Source: Pseudolabrys sp.
GTDB taxonomy: Bacteria > Pseudomonadota > Alphaproteobacteria > Rhizobiales > Xanthobacteraceae
Assembly: GCA_019689975.1 (NCBI GenBank)
Contig: JADGGK010000004.1
Location: forward strand, 1 to 64,000
Direction: 5' to 3'
Length of the DNA stretch: 64,000 bases
Below are positions 50,079-58,338 of this stretch, piece by piece (within the stretch, counting starts at the first letter, position 1; each line of letters begins with the position of its first letter). The position numbers and the translations under genes are program-made. Below the pieces are notes generated by a model. That model made no database searches and had not been told where the DNA came from. It saw only the letters and a program-made list of their open reading frames with translations.

Positions 50079-50810
50079 ATGGCCATTCTCAATACCGTGA
50101 CCATGGTCGCCTCGCCGCGACCGCGTGTCGGCAAGACGCTGCTGGCGCGCCTGCTCCTCGAATTTCACGTCGGCGAGGGCCGCCACGTGGAGGGCTTCGA
50201 CCTGGGCGGCGGCGGGGAGGCCGCGTTCGCACGATTCCTCCCCTCCCATGTCCGCGCGGCGACCGTCGCGGATGTCCGCGCGCAAATGGCGTTGTTCGAC
50301 CGGCTGATCGAGCCCGACGGCGTCCACAAGGTGCTCGATATCGGGCACGCGTGCTTCGCGCGGTTCTTCGCCGTCGCGCGGGACATAGATTTCGTCGCCG
50401 AGGCGTGGCGTCGCGCCATCGCGGCGAGCGTGCTCTACATCATGACGCCCGACGAGGAAGCTGCCAACGCGTTCACGGGTCTCAGCGCCCTGCTGCCGCC
50501 GACGGCGCTTACGCCCGTGCATAATGAAATGCTCGGCGCTTTACTGCATCGCAACAAATACGGGCTTTTTGGCCGTGGAACGATGATCATGCATGTTCCG
50601 GCATTGCCACCCGGGCTCGGCCGGTGGATCGATCATCCGCAATTCTCGTTCGCGGCCATGCCGAGCGCCCCCACTGCCGCGCGCGACGAAATCGCACGCT
50701 GGCTACGCCGCGTTCACCTCGAATTTCGCGAGTTCCATCTGCGGCAACTCCTGAGCGAGGTTCAGTCCGCGGTCAGGCGCCCTGTCCCGGATCGCGGCCA
50801 CCAGGCGTGA
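50079..50810 (+). CDS. Degenerate P-loop ATPase paralogue, second of the tandem pair
   Basis: A 243-residue protein aligned with the preceding one. The shared pattern FD....(10)RF.P...(10)D...QM..FD.L....V.DI is visible. The P-loop is ASPRPRVGKTLLAR (Lys19/Thr20): it keeps GKT but lacks the KGG signature lysine. The Walker B-like motif is KVLDIGHACFARFF. The middle section VLYIMTPDEEAANAFTGLSAL may form an interface. Function is unknown, and a heterodimer with the first ATPase is plausible. A start at 50013 is also possible but adds non-conserved residues. Confidence 0.75.
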   Translation: MAILNTVTMVASPRPRVGKTLLARLLLEFHVGEGRHVEGFDLGGGGEAAFARFLPSHVRAATVADVRAQMALFDRLIEPDGVHKVLDIGHACFARFFAVARDIDFVAEAWRRAIAASVLYIMTPDEEAANAFTGLSALLPPTALTPVHNEMLGALLHRNKYGLFGRGTMIMHVPALPPGLGRWIDHPQFSFAAMPSAPTAARDEIARWLRRVHLEFREFHLRQLLSEVQSAVRRPVPDRGHQA

Positions 50811-50987
50811 CACGGCTCGGGTGCGTGCCGCGAGAGCGGCCGCGAATTGGGCAAATTTGATGCCGCGCGGAGGCGGGACGTTCACCATCGCGCATTTGTG
50901 CTCGGCGCGGCGGAACCAAGACCGGGTTCCGGCATTGAGCTTGGTTGAGGTCGCGCGCCGCATGGCGCAAATTAAAGGGGGCGGACC

Positions 50988-51110
50988 ATGTGGATAATTC
51001 TCTTCGCCGTCGCCGCCGGCATCGCCGTCGCCGCCGCGTTGGGGGCGGTGGTGCTGCAGTACGAAGGGCAGAAAAAGCCCGAGAAGGCGCGGGTTTCGCT
51101 CATTCCTTAG
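50988..51110 (+). CDS. 40-residue single-span membrane protein (not in the ORF track)
   Basis: ATG 50988 to TAG 51110 encodes a 40-residue protein: an N-terminal hydrophobic helix (WIILFAVAAGIAVAAALGAVVLQY) and a short basic tail (EGQKKPEKARVSLIP). AAAGGGGGCGGACC upstream is a strong Shine-Dalgarno at good spacing. A textbook terminator follows 27 nt after the stop. These signals, and the codon-consistent hydrophobic helix, support a real small gene. Function is unknown; it could be an accessory subunit or regulator of a membrane complex. Confidence 0.7.
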   Translation: MWIILFAVAAGIAVAAALGAVVLQYEGQKKPEKARVSLIP

Positions 51111-51137
51111 GGTGTTGTGCATTCGGTAGCGCCTTGT

Positions 51138-51165
51138 GGGGCGGCCGGACGGCCGCCCCTTTTTT
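51138..51165 (+). terminator. Intrinsic terminator after the small membrane-protein gene
   Basis: A 9-bp perfect stem GGGGCGGCC / GGCCGCCCC with a 4-nt loop (GGAC), followed directly by six T. It is the clearest rho-independent terminator in the window and ends the transcript of the 40-residue gene, possibly also of the upstream ATPase genes. Confidence 0.88.
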
Positions 51166-51215
51166 CGGCTGCCATTATGACGCGGGTCACCGGAACTTTG
51201 CGATAATCGGCGGCC

Positions 51216-52466
51216 ATGCCGCCGCTCTTGCTTTCCAGGCGCTTTGCGCCGCTGTTCGCCTGCCAGTTCTTCGCGGCATTCAACGACAATTTTCTGCGTA
51301 CAGCGCTCGTATTTCTGATCCTGTTCGGCGGTTATGCCGATGCCGAAGCGCTGATCACGACGGCGAGCGCGGTCTTCATCGCACCCTATTTCTGTCTCTC
51401 GGCCCTCGGGGGAGAACTTGCCGATCGTTACGACAAGGCGCGCGTCGCGCGATGGCTCAAATTCATCGAAATTGCCGTAGCCGCGATCGCGGCCGCCGGC
51501 TACGCGCACGGCTCGCTTCCGACGCTCTTCGTTGCGCTTTTCGGATTCGGCGTGCTCGCCTCACTATTCGGACCGCTCAAATACGGTATTCTACCCGACC
51601 ATCTTCCCTGCGACAAATTGCCGACCGCCAACGCGCTCGTCGAGGGCGCGACCTTTGTTGCCATTCTCGCCGGTACCATTGGTGGAGGGCTTGCGTTCCG
51701 CAGCGGGCATGCTTGGCCGTTTGCCGCGCTGGTCACCGGCTTTGCACTGGCCTCGTGGCTTTCGGCGTTGCTGATCCCGCCAAGCGGAGAACGTGCGCCG
51801 CATCTGACGGTATCCGTCAATGTTGTACGTTCGACCGCGGCCATGCTTGCGCATTTGCACGCGGATCGGCGCCTGTGGTGGTGCGCACTCGTCACCAGTT
51901 GGTTCTGGCTCATCGGCATCGTGGTCTTGTCGCTGTTGCCGCCCCTGATCAAGACGACGATCGGCGGGAACGAGGATACGGTCACCCTTTATCTCGCAAT
52001 CTTTTCCGTTGCGGTGGGCCTCGGCGCGGCGCTTGCCGCCTGGGTCGCGCGCGGGCGAATCGTGGTGACGGCGACGCTCGCCGGTGCCGTGCTGCTCGGG
52101 ATATTTGCTCTCGACATCGGGCTGACCGCGGTCGGCCCCGTCGCCGAATCCTCGCGCGGGCCTGCCGAGGTTTTCGGCTCCGCGCGCGGACTGCGCGCCG
52201 CGTTTGATCTGATCGGTCTCGCCATCGCCGGAGGTCTGTTCATCGTGCCGGCCTTCGCCGCCTTGCAGGCTTGGAGCAGCGCGGACTATCGCGCCCGCAA
52301 CGTGGCGGCCGCCAACGTGCTCAATGCCGCGTTCATGACCTGTGCCACCGTGCTGACCGCGCTGTTGCAGAAAGCGGGCGTCGGCCTGCCGATGCTGTTT
52401 TTCGGCCTCGGCGCGGCCACGCTGGGGGTGGCGCTGGCAATGGCAAGGACGATGCCGGAAACGTGA
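51216..52466 (+). CDS. MFS transporter, LplT-like (lysophospholipid carrier type)
   Basis: A 416-residue major-facilitator protein with about twelve spans. The N-terminus FACQFFAAFNDNFLRTALVFLILF and FGPLKYGILPDHLPCDKLPTANALVEGATFVAILAG match the LplT branch, which flips lysophospholipids for re-acylation. In many alphaproteobacteria this domain is fused to a PlsC/Aas acyltransferase; here it stands alone and no acyltransferase gene is adjacent. Substrate is inferred only. Confidence 0.8.
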   Translation: MPPLLLSRRFAPLFACQFFAAFNDNFLRTALVFLILFGGYADAEALITTASAVFIAPYFCLSALGGELADRYDKARVARWLKFIEIAVAAIAAAGYAHGSLPTLFVALFGFGVLASLFGPLKYGILPDHLPCDKLPTANALVEGATFVAILAGTIGGGLAFRSGHAWPFAALVTGFALASWLSALLIPPSGERAPHLTVSVNVVRSTAAMLAHLHADRRLWWCALVTSWFWLIGIVVLSLLPPLIKTTIGGNEDTVTLYLAIFSVAVGLGAALAAWVARGRIVVTATLAGAVLLGIFALDIGLTAVGPVAESSRGPAEVFGSARGLRAAFDLIGLAIAGGLFIVPAFAALQAWSSADYRARNVAAANVLNAAFMTCATVLTALLQKAGVGLPMLFFGLGAATLGVALAMARTMPET

Positions 52467-52487
52467 CCGCCCAAGGCCAGACGAGCC

Positions 52488-53834
52488 TCACGTGCGCATT
52501 TTCAGCACGCGGTCGACCATTTCGCCGGCAACGCCGAGATAGTTCGCCGGGTCGACCATTTTTTCCAATTCCTCACGGCTTGCGTGCTTCGAGATCTCCT
52601 TGTCCTCGGCGAGCAGATCGAGGAGCGGCCGACCGGTTCTCGCGACCTCGCGGCAGACGTCGTAGACGACGTCGTGCGCGCGGTTTCGCCCCATGGCCGC
52701 GCCCAGACCCATCATTACCGCTTCCGACATGATGAGGCCTTTCGTGAGGCGCAGGTTCTCACGCATCTTGTCTTGATTCACCTGTAGGCCCTCGACGAGG
52801 AAGCGCGTCTGCGCAAGCGCACCCGCCGACAACATGAAGATCTCGGGCAGCGCGATCCATTCGATCTCCCACGGGCCGGTGGAGCGCTCGTGATCCTCCA
52901 CCAGCGCTTCGAGCAGCGCCGCGGCGAGCTGCTTGACCATCGCCGCCTGCGCGGTGATGTAGACCGAGGAGATCGGGTTGCGCTTCTGCGGCATCGTCGA
53001 AGAGGAGCCGCGGCCTTGGTGGAACGGCTCGTACACCTCTTCCACTTCGGTCTGCATCAGGAGTTTTACGTCCAAGGCAATCTTGCCGCACGAACCGGTG
53101 AGGAGGCCGAGGAAACAGCCGACTTCGGCAATGCAGTCGCGCACCGTATGCCAGGAAATCGCCGGCTGGCCGAGCGCGAGTTCCTTCATCAATTCTTCCT
53201 GTACCCGCAGGCCGTCCCGGCCGAGCGAGGAGAGCGTGCCCGCGGCGCCGCCGAATTCGCCCACCAGTACCCTCTTCTTCAATTCAGCGAGGCGTTGCTT
53301 GTGACGCTCGAAAGCGGCGAGCACCGTCGCCATCTTATATCCGAAGGTGATCGGAACCGCTTGCTGCAGGTTGCTGCGGCCGGCCATTGGCGTGTCGCGA
53401 TATTTTTCCGCGAGCGTGGCCAGCGCGTCCGATATCCCGACGATATCCTTTTCGATGAGCGCGAGCGACTCGCGGATCTGCAGCACGGTTGCGGTATCGG
53501 TGACGTCTTGTGTCGTCGCACCCCAGTGCGACCACTCGCCAAGGCCGTCCTTGCACAATGTCACGAGCTGCTGCACCACCGGCAATACCGGATAGCCGAT
53601 CCGCTCGGTGGCCTCCTTCAGCTTGGCCATGTCGATCTTGCCGACCTGGCAGTGCTTCACGATCTCGTCCGCGGCTTCCTGTGGTATGATCTTCAGCCGC
53701 GCCTGCGCGCGTGCGAGCGCGGCCTCGAAGTCGAGATATTTCTGCACGCGGTTCTCGTCCGACCACACCTGGCGCATCGCCGGCGTGGTGAAGATGTCGC
53801 GAAACACTGCCGAATCGAGGATGGTTGAGGGCAT
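52488..53834 (-). CDS. Aspartase/fumarase-superfamily lyase (adenylosuccinate lyase / CMLE-like)
   Basis: A 448-residue tetrameric-type lyase. The superfamily signature is GRGSSSTMPQKRNPISS near residues 272-288. GATTQDVTDTATVLQIRESLAL (catalytic His/Thr region) and STGPWEIEWIALPEI are visible. The MPQKRNP form and overall pattern are closer to 3-carboxymuconate cycloisomerase and C-N lyases acting on substituted succinates than to core PurB, so I do not assign purB. AGGAG lies six bases before ATG 53834. It is divergent from the M24-fold gene, which suggests shared regulation. Confidence 0.82.
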   Translation of the reverse strand: MPSTILDSAVFRDIFTTPAMRQVWSDENRVQKYLDFEAALARAQARLKIIPQEAADEIVKHCQVGKIDMAKLKEATERIGYPVLPVVQQLVTLCKDGLGEWSHWGATTQDVTDTATVLQIRESLALIEKDIVGISDALATLAEKYRDTPMAGRSNLQQAVPITFGYKMATVLAAFERHKQRLAELKKRVLVGEFGGAAGTLSSLGRDGLRVQEELMKELALGQPAISWHTVRDCIAEVGCFLGLLTGSCGKIALDVKLLMQTEVEEVYEPFHQGRGSSSTMPQKRNPISSVYITAQAAMVKQLAAALLEALVEDHERSTGPWEIEWIALPEIFMLSAGALAQTRFLVEGLQVNQDKMRENLRLTKGLIMSEAVMMGLGAAMGRNRAHDVVYDVCREVARTGRPLLDLLAEDKEISKHASREELEKMVDPANYLGVAGEMVDRVLKMRT

Positions 53835-54028
53835 CGAGGGCTCCTGGAACTGACGCCGCGGACCATACCGATTTGCGCAGGCGGAGCAACAGAACCCCCG
53901 ACCCGGGCACTCTCCCCTCGGCACGGACGCAGCGCTTCTCGCGCCCGGAGCGGAGACCCGCGCGTGGCCTGCGCCTGATAGGCCCCGGGGGCGGGGACAA
54001 GCGCGGCGACCGCGGTTAAAAGAAAGGC

Positions 54029-55201
54029 ATGATCGAACTTGCCCCGCACCTTGGCAGCATGCTCAAGCTGCCGATGCCGCGCTTCTCCCGAGCGGAAATG
54101 GGCCGCCGGCGTGCGGCGGTCGAAACGCTGCTGTCTGCGCACGAGTGCGATCACCTCGTCTTTTGCGGCGCCAACCGCGTCGGCTCGGCCGTGCAGTGGT
54201 TGACGCAATGGCCGGTCACCGCCGAGGCCGTCGGCGTGCTGACCCCGGGCCGACGCGACATGCTGTTCGTGCAATACATCAACCACGTGCCGCAGGCGCG
54301 CCTCGTAGCCGACGAAGCAGACGTGGCCTGGGGCGGCGAGTCCTCGATCGCCGCGGCGGTCGGCGTGCTGGAGAAGCGCGGTGCGCGACGGGGTCGCGTC
54401 GCAACCCTCGGTCTCCTGAGCGCGGCACAGCATGCGGCGCTGGCGGAAAAATTCGGCCGCCTCGAATCGCTCGATCGCGATTATCTCCGCCTGCGTCAGG
54501 TGAAGTCCGCCGAGGAACGCGACTGGCTGCGCATCGGCGCATATTTTTCCGATCTTGGCATGCAAGCGCTCCGCGCCGCGATCAGGCCCGGCGTCAGCGA
54601 ACGCGAGCTCGCCGATGCGGTCGAGCGTGCCTATGTCGGGCAGGGCGGCACGACGGGGATCCATTACATCGGAACGACGTCGATGGCGGCGCCCGATCTT
54701 GCCGTGCCGCGCCAGTTTCCCACCACCCGGCGCCTGCAGGAAGGAGATGTGATCGTGGCGGAGATCACGGCCACATTCTGGGATTATCCGGGGCAGGTGC
54801 TGCGCAGTTTCGCGCTCGGTGAACCGACCGCGCTCTATCGCGATCTGCATGCCGTCGCCGACGCGGCATTCGACGCGGTCGTGGCCGTATTGAAGGCCGG
54901 GGCGGTGCCGGCGGAAGTGATCGAAGCGGCCGGCGTGATCGAGGATGCAGGCTTCACCATCATCGACGATCTCCTGCACGGCTACGGGGGCGGTTACCTG
55001 CCGCCGATCCTCGGCAGCCGCAGCCGGCCGGCCGGGCCGGTTCCGGAGGAGCCGTTCCGCGCCGGGCAGACGGTGGTGGTGCAGCCCAACGTCGTCACCC
55101 GCGACCATGCCGCAGGCGTGCAGACGGGGGAAATGGTGATGATAACGGACACCGGCGTCGAGCGGCTGCATGCCATGCCGCGCGGGTTCGCGCAGCTCTG
55201 A
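54029..55201 (+). CDS. M24-fold (pita-bread) protein with non-canonical metal site
   Basis: A 390-residue creatinase-N plus M24 (aminopeptidase P / creatinase) fold protein. The N-domain is about 20-150. In the catalytic domain the first ligand Asp is replaced by Glu245 (IVAEITATF), the second Asp aligns with Gln256 (DYPGQVLRS), and the catalytic His317 is kept (LLHGYGGGY). The first Glu ligand reads Gln352 (VVQPNVV), and Glu368 occupies the last site approximately. This pattern argues against a normal dimetal peptidase and for a creatinase-like or other hydrolase/lyase. It is divergent from the lyase gene. Confidence 0.85.
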   Translation: MIELAPHLGSMLKLPMPRFSRAEMGRRRAAVETLLSAHECDHLVFCGANRVGSAVQWLTQWPVTAEAVGVLTPGRRDMLFVQYINHVPQARLVADEADVAWGGESSIAAAVGVLEKRGARRGRVATLGLLSAAQHAALAEKFGRLESLDRDYLRLRQVKSAEERDWLRIGAYFSDLGMQALRAAIRPGVSERELADAVERAYVGQGGTTGIHYIGTTSMAAPDLAVPRQFPTTRRLQEGDVIVAEITATFWDYPGQVLRSFALGEPTALYRDLHAVADAAFDAVVAVLKAGAVPAEVIEAAGVIEDAGFTIIDDLLHGYGGGYLPPILGSRSRPAGPVPEEPFRAGQTVVVQPNVVTRDHAAGVQTGEMVMITDTGVERLHAMPRGFAQL

Positions 55202-55376
55202 GGGGTGATGCGCTGCGCCGGGGCTGGATCGTCGCCGGCCGCACGGACCCGTTTGCCGCGGGATCGGCGGCGCGGCCCGAACCGGGGCACGGCGGGCGCA
55301 TCGGCGCATGATGCCGGAATGCGGGTGCCGGTCCCGGGTGGCAACAGGCGCCGCCAAGTGTCGAACGGGTCGCCCT

Positions 55377-56435
55377 TCAGCGCAACTGTTCCTTCATCCA
55401 ATCCGCGCTTTGCGAGCGCCAGCGATAGGCGCGGTTGGTCGCGATATGATTGCCGTCCTCGATCAGCATCAGCGTGACCGGACCCTTGGCCTCGCGCGCC
55501 AGGCGCTCGGCATCCGCCGCCGGCACGATGCGGTCGCGGCGGCCGTTCACGATGAAGAGCGGGCAGGAAATCTTGTGCGCCACGCCCTCGAGCGACAGGC
55601 TGCGGGCCGCCGCCCTCGCTTCCTCCTGCGTCTTGCAATGGCTGCGCACGCGGAACGCTTCGCGCGTGAGATCCGGCAACCCGTCCCAGGCCGCACCCCA
55701 ATCGAACGGACCGCCGAGGGCGATGCAGGCCCTGATGCGCTTGTCGAAGGCGGCGGCGCGCGGCGCGTAGTAGCCCCCGAGGCTCACGCCCCACATGCCG
55801 ATGCGCGCGCCATCCAGATCCCGACGCTGCTGCACGTAGTCGATGACGGCCGCTGCCGGCACTTCATAATCGCCGCGAATGGCGAGGTCGTATTGCGCCT
55901 CGCCCTGGCCGGGTCCCTCGAAGATCAGGGTTGCCATGCCCCGGGCAAGAAACGGCGCTTCATAGGCGTCGCCTTCCTCTTTGGTCGAATCGAGGCCGAG
56001 CGCCATGATGACCACGGGCGGCTTGTCGATCCCGGAAGGCTTACGCAGGATGCCGGGGAGCGTCCTGCCCTCATAGGGGATCTCCACGCGTTCTCCCGGC
56101 GGCCGCAAATGGGCGAGTGCCGCCTGCCGACAGGCCACGCCTTTCATGTGCGCGGCCTTCATTTGCGGCAGATCGTGGACGAACAGGAACGAGGCAAAGT
56201 GATAATAGACGCCGGCGCGTTGCAGGCATTCGCCGGCAGTGAGCCTGTGCCCCCGCGCTAGCGCCTCGCGACCGAGCTGCTCGTGGTGGGTGGCGCGCGC
56301 GGACCAGGCGGCACACCAGTCGTCGTAGCTCTGCAGGCCTTCGGTAATCTCCTCGAAATCGGCCAGCACCACGCCGTTGGCGACGAAACGCGGTTTCCAG
56401 TGGGTGATCGCGGTTTGCACACGAGCGTCAGGCAT
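55377..56435 (-). CDS. Alpha/beta hydrolase, 2,6-dihydroxypseudooxynicotine hydrolase-like
   Basis: A 352-residue hydrolase with an N-terminal helical domain (about 1-110) and an alpha/beta core. The nucleophile is Ser218 in MWGVSLGGYY, the acid Asp301 (NGRRDRIVP) and His330 (EDGNHIATN). IFEGPGQGE (Glu173) matches the acidic residue conserved in the C-C bond-cleaving dihydroxypseudooxynicotine hydrolase and FrsA-like relatives. The actual substrate is unknown. It is the last gene of the ABC operon, 46 nt after the permease. Confidence 0.85.
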   Translation of the reverse strand: MPDARVQTAITHWKPRFVANGVVLADFEEITEGLQSYDDWCAAWSARATHHEQLGREALARGHRLTAGECLQRAGVYYHFASFLFVHDLPQMKAAHMKGVACRQAALAHLRPPGERVEIPYEGRTLPGILRKPSGIDKPPVVIMALGLDSTKEEGDAYEAPFLARGMATLIFEGPGQGEAQYDLAIRGDYEVPAAAVIDYVQQRRDLDGARIGMWGVSLGGYYAPRAAAFDKRIRACIALGGPFDWGAAWDGLPDLTREAFRVRSHCKTQEEARAAARSLSLEGVAHKISCPLFIVNGRRDRIVPAADAERLAREAKGPVTLMLIEDGNHIATNRAYRWRSQSADWMKEQLR

Positions 56436-56481
56436 GGGCGACGATCCTCGCAGTTTTCCTCTATTGGCGTCTCCGGGGGTG

Positions 56482-57294
56482 TCAGCTTTTTTCGTCGCGC
56501 CGATACCAGGGCATGAAGCGTCGCGTCGCCTCCTGTACCAGCACCTCGAAACCGACGCCGAACGCGGCGAGCAGAAGCACGCCGACGAAGGCTTCGTTGT
56601 GGTGATAGCTGCGCGAATTATAGAGGATGAAATAGCCGAGCCCGCCGACCGAAAGGAAGAACTCGGACACGACCGCCCCGATCAGGGCGCGCCCCGCGGC
56701 AAGGCGGAAGCCGGCGAGCAGATAGGGCGTGGCCGCCGGCAGGACGATGTCGGTCATCACGCGCATCGGAGTTGAACGGAACGACCGCGCAACTTCGAGA
56801 TACTCGCGCGGAACCGACCGGGCCCCATCGGCGACATTGACGATGATGGAAAAAATCGCCGCAAAGATGATCGTGGCGATGCGCGCGGCGCCGGAATAGC
56901 CGAACCAAAGCGAGAACAGAGGCAAAACGATAATCATCGGCATGGCGTAGAAGCCGTTGATGTAGTGCCGCAGGATGCGCTCGATCACGAGGCTGCGACC
57001 CATCATGAGGCCGATCGCGGTGCCCGCTACAAGCGCCGCCGCAAGACCTTCGGCGACCGCAGTCAGCGTGATCGCCGTGGCGTCAAGAAACGCCGGATCG
57101 ACGACGACGCGCGGAATCGCCGTCAGCACGGTGGTCGGTTTGGCGACATAGGCCGGCGCGAAGGCGCGCACGACGATTTCCCACGCCAACGCAATCGTCA
57201 ATCCGGCAAGCAGCCGCGGCACCAACGTGCCGTGCGCTATCGTCCTTGTCGTGCGCGCCGTGGATGCCAATGCCGGGATTGCCGTTTCGCTCAT
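56482..57294 (-). CDS. ABC transporter permease, NitT/TauT type (B)
   Basis: A 270-residue inner-membrane subunit with about six spans. The EAA loop is EYLEVARSFRSTPMRVMTDIVLPAATPYLLAGFRLAAGRALIGAVVSEFF, which contacts the ATPase. It belongs to the nitrate/sulfonate/taurine-type permease family. It begins 62 nt after the other permease and is clearly related to it, so the channel is probably a heterodimer. The ORF track's upstream extension is an artefact. Confidence 0.92.
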   Translation of the reverse strand: MSETAIPALASTARTTRTIAHGTLVPRLLAGLTIALAWEIVVRAFAPAYVAKPTTVLTAIPRVVVDPAFLDATAITLTAVAEGLAAALVAGTAIGLMMGRSLVIERILRHYINGFYAMPMIIVLPLFSLWFGYSGAARIATIIFAAIFSIIVNVADGARSVPREYLEVARSFRSTPMRVMTDIVLPAATPYLLAGFRLAAGRALIGAVVSEFFLSVGGLGYFILYNSRSYHHNEAFVGVLLLAAFGVGFEVLVQEATRRFMPWYRRDEKS

Positions 57295-57356
57295 CGCGCA
57301 CCCCGGCCGTGTTCGTTCCGAGCACGACGTCGGTTTGCCCGCGCGCGGCTCATGCG

Positions 57357-58178
57357 TCACTGTCTCCATCGTGCGAAGTGATGCTCGATCATCAGTCCGA
57401 CCCGCATCAACCCAACGCCGATCAGCCCGATGACGAAAATCGAGGCGAAAACCCCGCCGGTATCGAAATTCTGCGAGGCGCCCATGATAAGTTGGCCGAG
57501 ACCGGTCGAGGAAAGAAAGAACTCCGCTGCGACCATGCCGACCAAGGCGCGGCCGATGGCCTGGCGCACGCCGGTCATTATGAAGGGAAGCGTATAGGGC
57601 AGCATCACCTCGCGCCACAGCGCCCATTCGCGCGAACGAAACGATCGCGCCACCTCGATCAGCTCCGGCCTGATGCTGCGCGCGCCCTCGATGGTGTTGT
57701 AGAGAACCGGGAACACAGCGAAGAGGAACACGACCAGCACCTTCGGCGCGAAGCCGAAGCCCATGATCGAGAGAATAAAGGGGATCAGCGCCACCATCGG
57801 CGTGGCGTAGAGGATCATGATGTAGGGTTCGACGCCGACGCGCAACGTGCGCACGCGCGCGAGCAGAAGGCCGAGTGGGGCGCCGATCGCGACCGCAATC
57901 ACGAACCCGGTCATGAAGAGCTGAGCCGAATCCAGCAACTGTGTCAGAAAGTCGCCACTGCGGACGAGCTGCCACAGTCGCAGCACCGTTTCCGAGAACG
58001 GCACCATGAATGCCTGACTCGTGTTGCGACCGACGATCTCCCACGACGCGATGCCGGCGGCAAGGCTCAGCCAGAAGGGCGCATGGCGACGGATGGTGCT
58101 GTTCACGGTAACGTCACGTCCCCTCTTCGCGGATCGCCTCTTGCCTTTGGTCAAAGGCGGCGCCGCGTCCGTTTGCAC
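57357..58178 (-). CDS. ABC transporter permease, NitT/TauT type (A)
   Basis: A 273-residue partner permease with six spans. Its EAA loop is ELIEVARSFRSREWALWREVMLPYTLPFIMTGVRQAIGRALVGMVAAEFF. A GTG start at 58178 has TTAGG just upstream; an internal GTG at 58106 is another option. It is separated from the binding-protein gene by 160 nt that contains a GC-rich hairpin. Confidence 0.9.
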   Translation of the reverse strand: MQTDAAPPLTKGKRRSAKRGRDVTVNSTIRRHAPFWLSLAAGIASWEIVGRNTSQAFMVPFSETVLRLWQLVRSGDFLTQLLDSAQLFMTGFVIAVAIGAPLGLLLARVRTLRVGVEPYIMILYATPMVALIPFILSIMGFGFAPKVLVVFLFAVFPVLYNTIEGARSIRPELIEVARSFRSREWALWREVMLPYTLPFIMTGVRQAIGRALVGMVAAEFFLSSTGLGQLIMGASQNFDTGGVFASIFVIGLIGVGLMRVGLMIEHHFARWRQ

Positions 58179-58240
58179 GACCTAAGCCGGCAAGTTTAAG
58201 CGCGTCGCGCGGCCAGGCAATGTTCGCTGCCAGAGAATAT

Positions 58241-58280
58241 CCGCGGCCACGGCGGAAACGCGGCGATGCCGCGGCCGCGG
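58241..58280. repeat. Intra-operon GC-rich inverted repeat
   Basis: The arms CCGCGGCC and GGCCGCGG are separated by 24 nt that can pair further (CGGCG...). It lies between the binding-protein and permease genes. Such hairpins often stabilise the upstream mRNA or attenuate the downstream one, giving more binding protein than permease. There is no T-run. Confidence 0.4.
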
Positions 58281-58338
58281 GCAGATTGCCGGTATTGACC
58301 TGCGTCGCCGCGCGGCTGCCATCCCGGCGCGGCGCGTA

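Noticed and set aside
52488-53834. Naming the lyase purB
   Set aside because: Its signature MPQKRNP and its neighbours fit a catabolic CMLE/C-N lyase better than the core purine enzyme; the family is too diverse to name the reaction by eye.
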